Positions 11,136 through 22,575 of a stretch of DNA of 64,000 nt are shown in pieces. The DNA is from Leucogyrophana mollusca (Eukaryota > Basidiomycota > Agaricomycetes > Boletales), in the NCBI GenBank assembly GCA_021014945.1, contig MU266376.1:62001-126000 (forward strand), in the 5' to 3' direction. Below the pieces are notes generated by a model. It made no database searches. It was not told where the DNA came from and worked only from the letters and a program-made list of their open reading frames with translations. Position 1 is the first letter of the stretch. The number at the start of each line of letters is the position of its first letter. Both the position numbers and the translations under genes were made by a program.

Positions 11136-12177
11136 TCGGAGAAGGTATCGAACAGAAGGATAGCTCTTCCGCTCCCAAAACGAGATAAACCATGAGCCAT
11201 GCACTCAAATGCGCTGCTAGGAAACCCTTGCACTTTGAAACACATGAATAGACGCGAGTTAGTGAAAACATATCCCGATATGCTAATTTGGAGTGGAAAA
11301 GAATAGACGGGCTTAGTGGAAAACACAAATCAGTTTTCCACGCACGCCGTCGTTGTCGTTGTGTATTGAAAAATGATGCCAGAACATATATAGTGCTCCC
11401 CCGAACTCGAACTCGAAACCACAAAAAGCTCATACGGAGCTGTATGCGATATTAAGGCCGAGGGATTTACGCTGGAGGATGTTGGCTGCCCGAAGCAGCC
11501 GCGAGTCTCCGGCGAAATCTGTTATCCTGCTTGCGGTATTGCATCTATGCACGTATTCGATCGACTCAGGCGGGCGCACGACAAAACACTGACAGCTGGC
11601 TTACTTACAAGGGACTGTGTTAATAGGCCTCTTTTTGCGAAGCCGATTCGTCGAAAGAAGTATCATGGAGAGGAGCTCCTCTTATCGATGTTAACTGTGT
11701 CCATCTAGGAGATTCACCACCGCATGCATCGTCAGGCCTGAACGCAACCGATGGGCCTCGGAGTAAGAGCTGACTTCCACTTTGGACAATTGATTTTCAT
11801 AGTCGACATCATACAAAGCCAGAGGCCTGAAGGAAAAGATGACAAAAACGAATATCGTGACGAGGGCGGTTGGGTGTTTGATCACAGGGTCCGTTTCGAA
11901 ATGCCAGGAAATGCCCCATTGCCGATTCATAGACCTGCTGGAACGACTGTCTTCCTTCGAATCTTTGGACTGCCTACGGGAGACTATAGACCTGCAACAG
12001 GAATGGATGTTGAGTGCATGAGCGTCTATCTGCCGGACCACCCTGAGAAAGCCGGGGAAGCCCGCAAACACGCACCCGAAAGCAGAACGATAAGGATCAG
12101 GCTCCCCAAGTACTGCGTCCAGCAATACTCAGATCGACTCATCTGTGTGCAAAGTCTGCAAAGCAGACTGTCATACC

Positions 12178-13848
12178 ATGCACCATTGCTTCCGCATTCC
12201 GGAGCTTCGACAACAAATCTTCTCGGCAGTATACTCCAGTGACGAAGAAGATAGCCTGAGACGCAGGCACGATTCAATATTCCTCCAGTGGCCGAACCCC
12301 ATTGATTCAAGTTCTCGCCAGACTCTCGCTACCCTCGCGAGAACGTGTCGCGTCTTCAGTGAACCAGCTCTGGATATCTTATGGGCTAGGTTGGACTCAC
12401 TAGAACCGCTGGTCTTCTGTTTCCCTGATAACATTTGGTCAGTGTCGGATGAAGGGGTCATTGTGAGCCTTTTAAATTCACTATGAACCATACAACAGTC
12501 ATTTTAAATTACATTCTAGGATCTGAAAGCACCCATTCTCGCCGTAGCTTGGCATAAATTTCAGCGTCATGCTCGTCGCGTCCGTGTGCTCGGCAGCGAT
12601 TCACCGTTGTTTGGCAGCAATCTACCATTGTTTGGCAAGATGAGCAAGGATTTCATCATTGCCCTCGGCTGCTTCCCCTCGCGAGAGGGCTTGCTCCCTA
12701 ATCTCCGAGAGCTATATTGGCATAACCTTAGAGACGATGATCTCGACCCTTTCATGCGCTATTTCCTCACCCCGACTCTTCGCTCTATCCGCATTTACTC
12801 TGACACGTGCACAATCGCCCAATGCTCGGTGGTGTCTTCTATTGCGACCATCTGTCACGAGTTGGAAATATTTGAATACTATCCCGCTTCCGATGCACCC
12901 ACCGACGTAGACGTGCTGGACGCTATTTCGGAATATGGTTGGGTTTCGATGGGAACTCTTCGAGCACTCAAGATCACCAGTTCATTCCGGATGTCAAATT
13001 TTTACTTCCCAAAAAATTTGAATAGTTTGAGTGTGGAATTCATTCCCGACGGGTGGAACAACTTTGGGCCCCAATGCGTGGAGACCCTCCAAAATTTAAA
13101 GCTTCGTTCCCCAGAGTTATGGCCCTGCATACGTTTCATCCAAAAACTACACGCTCCATTTCTCCGCAAACTCATTGTAGAGTGCGAATTTCACTCACCA
13201 TCGGCATCAAGAGGGGAACTATTCACCTCATTACAATCCAAATTCTCGTGTAGCACCATGGAGAGCATTACGGTCAAAGTGGCCAAACCCCACACGGGGA
13301 ATAGCGGCGAGTATCCCTGCACCATGCAAACTATACGGCCGCTGTTGTCTTTCTCCCTGCTTAAAGAACTCCATCTCGACCCCCTCAACATGTCACATAT
13401 AGACGATATTGACATTCAAGAAATCGCTTCTTCATTGCCCAACATCGAATGGCTCATTCTCGGGACCAGATATTTCTGGGAAGAAACACCAAAACTTACC
13501 CTGAATGGAGTCAATGTTCTACTAGCACGCTGTCCGCGACTGCGAACGCTGGGGCTAGTGATTGATGCGACAGTCTTGGATCCTGTCACTCAAGAAAAGC
13601 TCGGAGGGGGTGTCCCAAACATTACCATCACCACGCTATACGTGGGTTGTTCAAAGATTCACGACCCTACAAAGGTGGCGGTGATTTTGTCGGGCATCTT
13701 GCCTTCCCTCAGAAGAATCGTTGTCGAGTTATATCCAAATCGGCATCGGGAGGCCCGGCAGGCCAAATGGAAGGAAGTTGCGGAGCACCTTCAGTCATTT
13801 GCCAAGATCAGAGGACAAGGGAGGCAGAAAAACGGCGTTGAGCTGTAA
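12178..13848 (+). CDS. F-box/LRR-type protein, cassette copy B
   Basis: The exons are 12178-12462 and 12520-13848 with a 57-nt intron; the product is 537 aa and fully open. The organisation matches copy A: MHHCFRIPELRQQIF start, degenerate F-box (LATLARTCRVFSEPALDILW) and irregular leucine-rich repeats. At the start of exon 2 an 18-nt tandem duplication gives SPLFGSNLPLFGK where A and C have a single PLFG. Many replacements lie in the LRR half, as expected if the recognition surface diverges. Substrate unknown. Confidence 0.72.
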
Positions 13849-14014
13849 AGTCGACAACGATGAGTTTAATGGAGTAGGCCTGATTGGGTGTGTCGAGGTT
13901 ATGTTAGCTTACTATTCCTGTGAATACAGCAATGTCTTAGGGGCCGAACACAGATTACGCGCACAAAACGGCACCCAACGTTGGATTTCGCTGTAAAGGT
14001 TGGCGGACGACGAC

Positions 14015-15225
14015 GAGTGAGTCCATGTAAGAGGCGTTCGTGACGCAGTGGTGCTTCGCACAGGGCCTGACTGATCCGGGTGCGTGAGGTTTGGGTTGGG
14101 GTGCGTGTGGGGCGGAGCCCCATGCCCCACGCCCACGTGCACATCGAGTCCCTCGTGCTCGGCGCTGGAGCGCTGGGGCGAGACAGGCAGCAGTCCCACC
14201 TCGTTGGCACCCCCCTCGTGCGCAACCTCGCGTATGAGAAACGCGTCGCCATCCACTTCACCTTCGATGATTGACAGACCGTCAGCGAGGTCTCCGCACG
14301 GCACGTCGTCTCCCTCAACGCCTCCCAGGCGCCCCCTTCCGCCTCCTCCGCAGCCTGCCCGTCGTCACACACCCCCAGCTCCTGGGACCGCTTCACGTTC
14401 ACCATCCGTCTCGAGGACTACGCACACGCCCTCACGTCCAGCGTCCTCTTGCTCGTCGTGCGCTTCAGGGTGGACTACACCTACCCCGGCGCCCTCGACC
14501 CGCATCCCTGCCCTTCCTCTCCGCTCAAGGATACTTCCGGGTCTAGGGGCGAGTGGTGGGACAACAACCAGAGGGAGAACTATCGCGTTAGATTCGGGGT
14601 CGCGAGCGATAGCGGGGTTGCGACCGGGAACGGTGTGGGCGGGACAGGGAGACAAACCAACTCGAAACAGACCCGCTCATAACAACCACCCCGCCGCCCC
14701 AAACCCTCCACGCGCATGCGCTGGGGCTGTTTGTCCCCTACGCGCAGTTCACCACTTCGCCACCCCAGTCGCCGCCGCAGGCCACGAGGTCGTCCCCACC
14801 TCCATCACATCCGAGCGCATCCCCACGCACCCCACGCCGGCCGGCTCAGTCTGCTCACCTACGCACCGCCGACCCACGCGCCTTCCCGTTAGCCGGTGTC
14901 CGTGCCGACACTCTATGTCGAGCTCTCCCCGACGCACCACCACCCTTCTTATCACCAACATCGCGCCCCGCATTATGGCTGCCACGATAGGGGGGAGGAC
15001 GCGGACTTCCCTGCCTCGTCAACGCTCCACGCCGAGCGCGTCCCCGAGCACGGTCCCCCGTGTGATCATCGGCGGGCAGCCCGCGTCTGCGTATTCGTAT
15101 ACTAGCCCTGCAGGACTGGGAGTGGAGCGCTGCGGGCGGGGGGCTGAAGGCGAATTTCAGCGGGCTGAGGGTGCGGACGAACGGCAACGGCGGCGGGATG
15201 GGGACGAACGTGAATAGCAGGGGAA
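14015..15225 (+). pseudogene. Second rearranged copy of the CBM21 PP1-subunit gene
   Basis: The copy begins with DNA matching the very 3' end of the parent (GTTCGTGACGCAGTGGTGCT, parent about 1875). It then jumps back to the parent's position about 411 (CCCACGTGCACATCGAGTCC) and runs forward to about parent 1660. The CBM21 region is recognisable, but the Trp codon of the conserved TLDDW motif has become TGA at 14272-14274, so the domain is interrupted. The usual GEWWDNN motif reads GEWWDNNQRENYRV. It lies inside the tail of cassette B. Confidence 0.78.
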
Positions 15226-15867
15226 GGGCTGATGGGTGGTACGATTCTTTGTAGTCACATCTTGCGGTTCGTTCTCCAGCGGATGCTGTCTGACTGTGGG
15301 TTGGCTTGCGATTGTTTATGGACGTATGTGGGACCCGGTTCACGACGGACGCGCGGGTAAGTTTGTTGCTGCCTCTGGACGAACAATTATATCACCCATC
15401 CGCGGCTAGCAAGGTAATCGCTTCTCAGCTTCTGATTAACGGAGTGAACTCGCCGGGTCGCCACTGGCAACCTGGAGGGGATCAGAACTGGTTGAGGAAA
15501 GAATAGAATCACAACTGTCTCGCTGATAGGGGGCCAGAATGACGCCGAGCGCTGAAGCTAGGTGTCCATATACTTTGTCGCTGATATGCCAGTCTCTGGT
15601 TGGAAGAGACTCGGTTGCAGGTGGATGGTAGCCAACGAGGCATCACAAGGCAGCCTCATGGAGGATCTCGGGTTGATGTCCAGAGCCACATGACGCTTAT
15701 CAGGTACTTATTCCAATCGTCACGACGTCCCCATACTTCTGGATTAAAAGGAAGGAAGTATAACAATGACAGTCGAGAATCACTGCATCTACTGAGATGA
15801 TCAGCGTCGGGACGGAGCTGGTCTGAAGATGATCATACATTTAACCAGTCTCGCAAAAAGCGAATTT

Positions 15868-16208
15868 GATGATGAGTAGATTCTTCTTTCGCCTGTATGC
15901 CTGTATTCGAATGACGGGGAAATGTACAGCAGAACCTTTTCCAACTCACCGAGCTCCTCCCCGACAGGCTTCAGTTCATCCGTATATGCCTGGTACTGCT
16001 GTTTGTTCTTGACCTTCTTCCTAACACCCTCGAACACGCGTACTGCTGTTGCGTAGTCGTTCACCCGGCGCGCCGCGTAGAAGGCGGCCCCAACGACGCC
16101 GGTCGAAGGCATAAGGTCATGTGTGAAGCAGTTGTTCAGGCCTCGAACGTTTCCTGCCCGTAAGCGTCCGACGATGAAAAATGGACGGCGACGGTGGGTG
16201 TGGATGTG
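15868..16208 (-). pseudogene. Partial, broken copy of COX6
   Basis: The minus strand matches the intact COX6 at 19699-20170, including the intron position (donor ACTCAC complement near 15950), so it was copied as DNA and not by retrotransposition. Recognisable pieces are VNDYATAVRVFEGVRKK, QQYQAYTDELKPVGEELGE and FSSSDAYGQETFEA. Two defects are clear. About 64 bp are missing between two AGGCCTC words (present in the parent at 19977-19983 and 20041-20047), which shifts the frame. One base is lost in the last exon, changing the end KEELYSS. The promoter and N-terminus are absent. Confidence 0.8.
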
Positions 16209-19200
16209 GGCCTATCAAAGCATATCACGAAAGCAGAGCCGAAGCCTGTCGCTTGACCTGCAATAGCTGTTTTTTTTTTCTGCTTCCGACATCCACCACA
16301 CCAGTACCATGCAGGGGTCAGGACGAAGCAGCGGTTGTGACTGGAAAAAGGAAGGATGTGTCTTCTATGAGAGCTGGCCAACCACGACGCATCACGGGAA
16401 AGTGAGGGCCACTCATCCTGTGCTAGCATCTGCAGGACCCCGTGACACGATACTAAACCCATGCGCACAAGGTTGCCGGGCATAAAAATCAGAAGGATGG
16501 AGTGCCGCAGAGCAGAAGGATAACTCTGGTGCCAAAACGAGTAGGAGACCGGGTCAGCCGTGAGCCATGCACTCGCGAAATGGGGCCCTTGGGGATTGCG
16601 CTCAAATGCGCCGTCGGAAACCCTTGCACATTGGAACGCCTGAAAAGACGCTGGGGCTAGAGAGATGCGAGTTAGTGAAAAACACATCACGATACGCTGG
16701 TTTGGGGTGGAGAGGGACAGGCGAGCTTACCAGAAAATGCAAATCAGTTGTCCACGCACACCGGAGCTGTGTATTAACAATTGATGCGAGAATATGGTGC
16801 TCCCTCGGACTCGAAACCACAATGAACTCATACGGACCTCTGATGCGATTTCAAGGTCGAGGGATTTACGCCATAGGATGTTGGCTGTCGGAAGCAGTTG
16901 CATACCCCCGGCGACATCTGTTATCCTGCTTGCGAGATTGCATTTCTTGCGATGCTGATTCGTCGACAGAAGTATTATGGAGAGGAGCTCATCGATGTCA
17001 AGTGTGGCCACACCGTGCTCACCTCGCGCAAGGCCAGCGTCTGTCGCTCGCCTGTTTTGTCTTACGAGCTGAGGTGGAAACTTCGGGAGGTCCATACAAT
17101 CTGCTTAGTCAGCGTAAATATCTCCAGTCAAAGAGACTTCACCACTGCATGTACCACTGTAAGCTAACCAGTGAGCCTTGGAGTAAGAGCTGACTTTCGT
17201 TTTGAACAGTTGATTTTCGTGGAGCCGACATCATACGAAGCCTGAAGCCCGAAGGAAATGATGACAAAGACGAACACCATGATGATGGGGGGTGGGTGTC
17301 TGGTCGCAGGGTCCGTTACACTTACGAAATGCCAGGAAATGCCCCATCGCCGATTCACGGGCCGCGACAGGATCCAAGTGTCAGTGGATCTTGAGTGGAT
17401 GAGCGTTCCCCGGATTACCCTGAGAAAGCCGGGGAAGCCCGCAAACACGCACCCAAAAGCAGAACGATAAGGATCAGGCTCCCCACTGCCTACCCAGTAC
17501 TACGCCCAGCAATACTCAGATCAACTCATCTGTGTGCAAAGTCTGCAAAGCAGACTGTCAGATCATGCACCATTGTTTCCACATTTCGGAGGTTCGACAG
17601 CAAATCTTCTCGACAGTATACTCCAGTGACGAAGATAGCCTGAGACGCAGGCACGATTCAATACTCCTCGAGTGGCCGAAGCTCATTGATTCAAGTTCTC
17701 GCCAGACTCTCGCTGCCCTCGCGAGAACGTGTCGCGACTTCAGTGAACCAGCTCTGGATATCTTATGGGCGAGGTTGGACACGCTGGAACCGTTGGTTCG
17801 CTGTTTCCCTGATAGCGTATGGTCTGTGTCGGACGAAGGGGTCATTGTGAGCTTTTTACACTCACTATGAACCGCTCAACCGCATTTCTAATTTACCTTC
17901 TAGGATCTGGAAGAACCCATTCTCGCAGTAGCTTGGCATGAATTTCGCCGTCACGCTCGTCGCGTCCACGCGCTCGGCAGGGCTTCATCATTGTTTGGCA
18001 ACATGAGCAAGGATTTCATCATTGCCCTCGGCTGCTTCCCCTCGCGAGAGGGCTTGCTCCCCAACCTCCGAGAGCTATATTGGTATAGCCACGAGGATGG
18101 TGATCTTGACTCTTTCATGCGCTATTTCCTCACCCCGACTCTACGCTCTATCCGGATTTCATCCTTCGAGTGCACAGTCATACAATGCTCCATGGTGTCT
18201 TTCATTGGCGCCATGTGTCGCGAGTTGGAAATATTCGAATATTCTAGTTCCTCTCCGGGATCCGATGACACAGGCGTGCTGGGGTTTGTTTCGGAATACG
18301 ACTGGCTTTCAATGGATAGTCTTCGAGCACTCAAGATCATCAGTCCATTTCGAATGCCAAATTGTTACTTGCCACATAACTTAAATACCTTGAGTGTGCG
18401 ACTCATTCCCGAGGAGTGGAGCAGCTACGGACCCCAATGCATGAAAACCCTCGAAACCTTGGAGCTTCGCTCCCCAACCTTTTTGCCATGCACATGTTTT
18501 ATCCAAAAAATAGAGGCTCCACTTCTTCGCAAACTCATTGTAGACTGCGAATCCCACCCGCCAGCAGCAACAATAGGGAAGCTATTCACCTCGTTGCAAG
18601 CCCAATTCCCGCATAGCATCATGGAGAGCATCACAGTTAAAGCGGGCAAACCCCGCCTCAGGAATGGCGACAAGTACCCCTGCACCATGCAAGCTATAAG
18701 GCCACTACTGGCTTTCTCCCTGATCAAAGAGCTCCATCTCGGCTCCCTCAACATGTCACATATAGACGATACCGACATGCATGAAATCGCTTCTTCGTTG
18801 CCCGGTATCGAATCGCTCTTTCTCGGGACTAGATATTTCTGGAAGGAAACACCGCGAAGTAATCCTGGGGCTAGTGATTGATGCAACAGTCTTGGATCCT
18901 GTCACTCAAGAAAAGCCTGGAGGAGGTGTCATGAACACTACCATCACCACGCTATCCGTGGGCTGTTCGAAGTTTCATGACCCTACAGAAGTGGCGGTGG
19001 TTTTGTCAGCCGTCTTGCCTTCCCTCAAAAAAATCGTCGTCGAGACATTGGGTCAGAATAATGATCGAGAGGCCCGACAGGAAGGGTGGGAGGAAGTTGT
19101 GGAGTGGGTTCAGTTTTTTGCCAAGATTAGGGAACAAGAGAGGCGGAAAAACGGTACGGAGTCGTAGAGTTGACAGCGACAGGTTTAATGCAATTGACCT

Positions 19201-19660
19201 GTTGGATGTGTCGAGGGTCTGTTAGCCTACCATTCTTGTGGGTACAGCAAGTCTCGGAGGGCTGGAGACGGCTTGCATGCGCAAAACAGCGCTCAACGTT
19301 GACTGTCGCCGCAAAAGTTGCATTCGCAGGTCAATCTACAGTCAAACAGCATCTGCCGGAAAACAAACCGCAAGATGCGAAAGAGTCGTCCCGCCCTTAA
19401 ATATTGTCACTGACATGCCAGTCTCTGGTTGGAGGAGACTCGGTAGCAGGCGGGCGGTAGCCAGCGAGGCATCACAAGGCAGCCTGATTGACATGGGGGA
19501 TTGCAAGTTGACGTCCAGAGACATATGCCGCTCATGAGGTATTTAGTTCCAATCGTCACGACGTCCCCATACTTCTGGATTAAAAGAAAGTATAACAACG
19601 ACAGTCGAGAATCACTGCATCTACTGTGAGATGATCAGCGTCAGGACGGAGCTGCGTTTG
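16143..19660 (+). repeat. Duplicated F-box cassette, copy C
   Basis: The left edge overlaps the COX6-like fragment, and the shared cassette proper begins at GGCCTATCAAAGCATATC (about 16209). It contains the upstream non-coding segment, an F-box gene (17565-19167) and a shortened tail. In the tail, 19326-19398 matches the copy A tail (about 8855-8935) in inverted orientation, and about 250 bp present in A and B are missing. The right end (GTCGAGAATCACTGCATCTACTG) runs directly into the 3' flank of the intact COX6. Confidence 0.75.
17565..19167 (+). pseudogene. F-box/LRR-type gene, cassette copy C, frameshifted
   Basis: Exon 1 is 17565-17846 (one codon shorter than A and B, SSDEDSL) and exon 2 starts at 17904. 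The frame runs to a stop at 18879-18881. Just before it, at about 18855, 57 nt of copy A are replaced by 10 unrelated nt, a net loss of 47 nt. The remaining C-terminal part (LGLVIDATVLDPVTQEKPGG to KNGTES) continues in another frame to 19167. Without the shift the gene resembles copy A throughout. A truncated protein of about 420 aa ending KETPRSNPGASD is possible, but the final LRR segment would be lost. Confidence 0.75.
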
Positions 19661-19698
19661 AAGATGGCCATACATTAAACCAGTCGCAAAGGCGAGTT

Positions 19699-20170
19699 TT
19701 ATGACGAGTAGAGTTCTTCTTTCGTCTGTATGCCTGTATTCGGATGAGCAAAAAAAAAAAAAGCACAGCAGTGCCCTTCCCAACTCACCGAGCTCCTCCC
19801 TGACAGGCTTCAGTTCATCCATATATGCCTGATACTGCTGCTTGTTCTCGACTTTCTCTCTAACACCCTCAAACACGCGTACTGCCGTTGCGTAGTCGTT
19901 TACCCGGCGCGCTGCGCGGAGGGCGGCCTCAACGACGCCGGTTGAAGGCACGAGGTCGTGTGCGAAGCAGTTGTTCAGGCCTCTCTGGACTTCAAAGAGG
20001 TCTTGCGCGCCCTGGAAAAATGCGACGTAGCGCTCCGAAAAGGCCTCGAACGTTTCCTGCCCGTGAGCGTCCGACGATGAAAAACGGACGGCGACGGCGG
20101 GTGTGGATGTGCGGAGGAGAGCGGTGGCGGGCCGTGCGCGGAGGACGGAGGCAAGCATTCGCTGGTGCAT
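19699..20170 (-). CDS. COX6: Cytochrome c oxidase subunit 6 (subunit Va homologue), mitochondrial
   Basis: Two exons, 20170-19789 and 19733-19699, flank a 55-nt intron (GTGAGT..ATACAG); the product is 138 aa. The N-terminus (MHQRMLASVLRARPATALLR) is an Arg/Ala-rich mitochondrial presequence. The mature part begins near FSSSDAHGQETFEAFSERYV and contains the family core NDYATAVRVFEGVREK, QYQAYMDELKPVREELG and, after splicing, the conserved end ELGIQTKEELYSS. The short second exon is needed for this ending; unspliced reading gives an unrelated tail. It is a nuclear-encoded structural subunit of complex IV, on the matrix side of the inner membrane. A second ATG at 20158 is an alternative start. 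It is the parent of the fragment at 15868-16208. Confidence 0.92.
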
Positions 20171-20451
20171 GGTGGGCGGAGTGAGAGCTCGACAACGAAC
20201 GACGAGGTGACAAGAAAAGAGCGGAGATAAACGTAAATTGTCGGTTCGCTGAAGAGCTTTTGCTCTCGGGATTTTCCGGGACGACACTCATATCCTCCTG
20301 CCACCACAGTCGGGCATCAGGGAATCTTTTTGCACTTAAAACTCGTCCAAATCTCAAGATAGATAATATATGAGTATCTGCGTTACAGTTGCGTGTATGG
20401 TGCTGAGTACAAGTGTAGTGTGACTAGGCTCTGCATGAAGGACTCCAGCAA

Positions 20452-22575
20452 TTATATCTTCCGTCTCCTAAACATGACTTTGGCTTTGGGGTTTGCGCCG
20501 AAGGCAGAACCGAAATTGAGGTTGCTCGGCCGTGGGCCGTCACCTTCCAGTTTAACATCATACGCCACGACGATGTGTGCCAACATGGCCTTCAGTTCAT
20601 TAGCAGCAAAGAATCGACCAGGGCTAAATGCAAAAGAACAGGTTAGCTCAGTCGACTTGCGGAGCAGGCAAGGGAAGTACCATGCGTGTCTTCCATGGCC
20701 GAATGGGAGGTATTCCAAGTTGGTGGAGACCATCTGGTGCTTGACCGCTTCGCCCTCCTCTTCTCGCAGGTCCGCAAAGCGGAAGGGCTCGAAGACGTCT
20801 GCATTCTCGTAAACGGTATCGTCGTGATGTGTTGCATACGACGCGACCGAAACAATGGTCCCCTTCGGCACGAATGTCCCGTCGGAGAATGTGAAATCCT
20901 TGAGCGCTTTGCGTCCCATGCTTACTATTTCAATTTTAACACCAGTTCAGTGGGGAGAAATAGCTGAGGATATGAGTGAAAGTACGCACAGCAACCTATC
21001 CCATCAATTCTCTGAGTCTCCTTCAAGAAGCTATCGACTTTGCGCATTTTGACCATAGCACCTTTCGACCAGCCCTCCTTGGCGACGATAGCCTCAACTT
21101 CTTCGCGAAGCGGTTGGATGTATTGCGGGTTTGCAGCAAGCCAGTACAAGGCTTGAGTGAAGCTCTGTCATGGTATGTTGTTAGCTATTGTGGGCGTAGA
21201 CATGATTGCAGATGAAGTCTCACGTTAGACGAGGTCTGAGAAGGGGCCGGGGTCAGCGAGCACGAATACACTTATAGGAGGAAGGCGCACGTGGATTGCA
21301 GCGAAGTTGACAGTCAAGATGCGCTGAGTCAAATTGCGCACTGAACGCTCTCGCCCTTCCGCATCGTCCATCAACCATGCCAGCAAGTCATTCTGTCGGC
21401 GGCCCAATTAGAAGAGATCCTTCAAGATGTATCCCAACGAACCGGTTTATCGGCCCATTCTTTTCCATACTCGTCGAGGTATCTCTGACGCTCCTCGATG
21501 ATAGGACGGAGGTGTTTCATACCTCGTCTGATGCTAGCCGGGACGGTGGTCATGTACTGGGCGACTAGACTGCGCGGGGACGTTTGTGAGCATTCGGTGG
21601 AGGATATGACCAGGTATGACTTACGGAGCCATAAATGTCGGGAAGAGATTGATGATAGCCCCGCCTTTGACAACATCCATGGTAAACTGTATGTTCAAGG
21701 CCCTCCAATCCGGATCGCGGCCTATGTTGAATTAAGCACCGAGAACGGGAAGGAAGGCGAGGCAAGCAAGTGAACCTACACAAAGGAAGACCGACGAATA
21801 TCCGATTGCTAGTGCGGCACACGATCTGCATCACGGCGTCGAGAGCGGGTACATTTTTCCATTCTACGAGGGCGAGGGGCCATTAGAAAAGGGGTAAAAT
21901 CCTCGGTATGACGAGAATGCGCACCGTTATCCTTCAGCTGCAGCGTTTCTTCGAATGCCGTTACGATTTCGTCTCGGATATCCGGGAACAAAGCAGCCAG
22001 ATTGCGAGTCAGCTGGGAGCGAATAATAGGGATGTGGTACGGGTTGTGGTGGATGTCGTGGCCAAGAGTGTACTCGACCTTTAATGACTAGCACCGTCCA
22101 TATTTCAGCAAGCGTTATAACACGCAGGTTAAGACCGCTCACATCGTTTGTTGCTTCGAGAAACGAAAGTTCGTCATCCGGTGACTTGCGGAGCTCCTCC
22201 AATAGCTTCGGGCCACTGACAATGACTTGCCAGCGGTACAAAACGGCGACTTTGAAGGGCTTTCCTTTGTACTGAAGAGGGTGTCACTTTCCTCCGAGAA
22301 TACTGGGCCGTTGAACTCACCCGAGCGTAGCCCTCCCGGACGATCTCAGAGGCATTGGTCATGAACTTCAACCCTCCCAAGTACGAGCCAAACAGACCAG
22401 ACGATCCTACAGTCGGAATGACATCAAGCTGCGTAATTAAGCGCCAATTCGTCAGGGAAAGTCGTCAGGGCTAACACCAGCCTATACGTACCGCTGATTT
22501 CTGCGTGAGCTTCGAAACGACGACGAGGCCTGCAAGGCCTGCGAGCCCATAAGTCACGAGTGAGGTGTTCTCCAT
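20452..22575 (-). CDS. Cytochrome P450 monooxygenase (number 1)
   Basis: A multi-exon P450 starts at 22575 (MENTSLVTYGLAGLAGLVVV, an N-terminal membrane anchor). Exon 1 is 22575-22492, and successive short introns keep frame through YKGKPFKVAVLYRWQVIVSG, VEYTLGHDIHHNPYHIPIIR and VMQIVCRTSNRIFVGLPLCR. The I-helix region is LTVNFAAIHTSSNSFTQALY, the ExxR helix FLKETQRIDG, and the FRF region FEPFRFADLREEEGE. The heme loop FGHGRHACPGRFFAANELK is split by an intron inside the Cys codon region; the unspliced frame loses the cysteine. Stop TAA is at 20452-20454. The AAIHTSS helix and overall pattern resemble the CYP512/CYP68-like (ent-kaurene-oxidase-annotated) basidiomycete group; the exact family and substrate are unknown. 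The model needs an L-S-M-G-R junction near 20930. Confidence 0.88.

Larger units (their letters stand above)
11143..15800 (+). repeat. Duplicated F-box cassette, copy B (interrupted)
   Basis: Copy B starts inside the upstream segment (AGAAGGATAGCTC, equivalent to about 5967 of copy A), so its left end is truncated at the CBM21 junction. It carries the F-box gene at 12178-13848. Its tail is split: 13849-14000 matches the start of the cassette tail, 14000-15236 is occupied by a CBM21 gene copy, and the tail resumes at 15237 (ATCTTGCGGTTCG) to about 15800. It then runs into a partial COX6 copy, as copy C runs into the true COX6. Confidence 0.75.

Noticed and set aside
16136..16690. 184-codon minus-strand frame spanning COX6 debris and cassette C
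   Set aside because: It joins a COX6 fragment to non-coding cassette DNA and contains a T-tract; the equivalent frame is interrupted in copy A.
5645..19660. Considered annotating the cassettes as a named transposon (Helitron or MITE)
   Set aside because: No transposase or Rep/helicase, terminal repeats, CTRR hairpin end or target-site duplication could be identified by eye.
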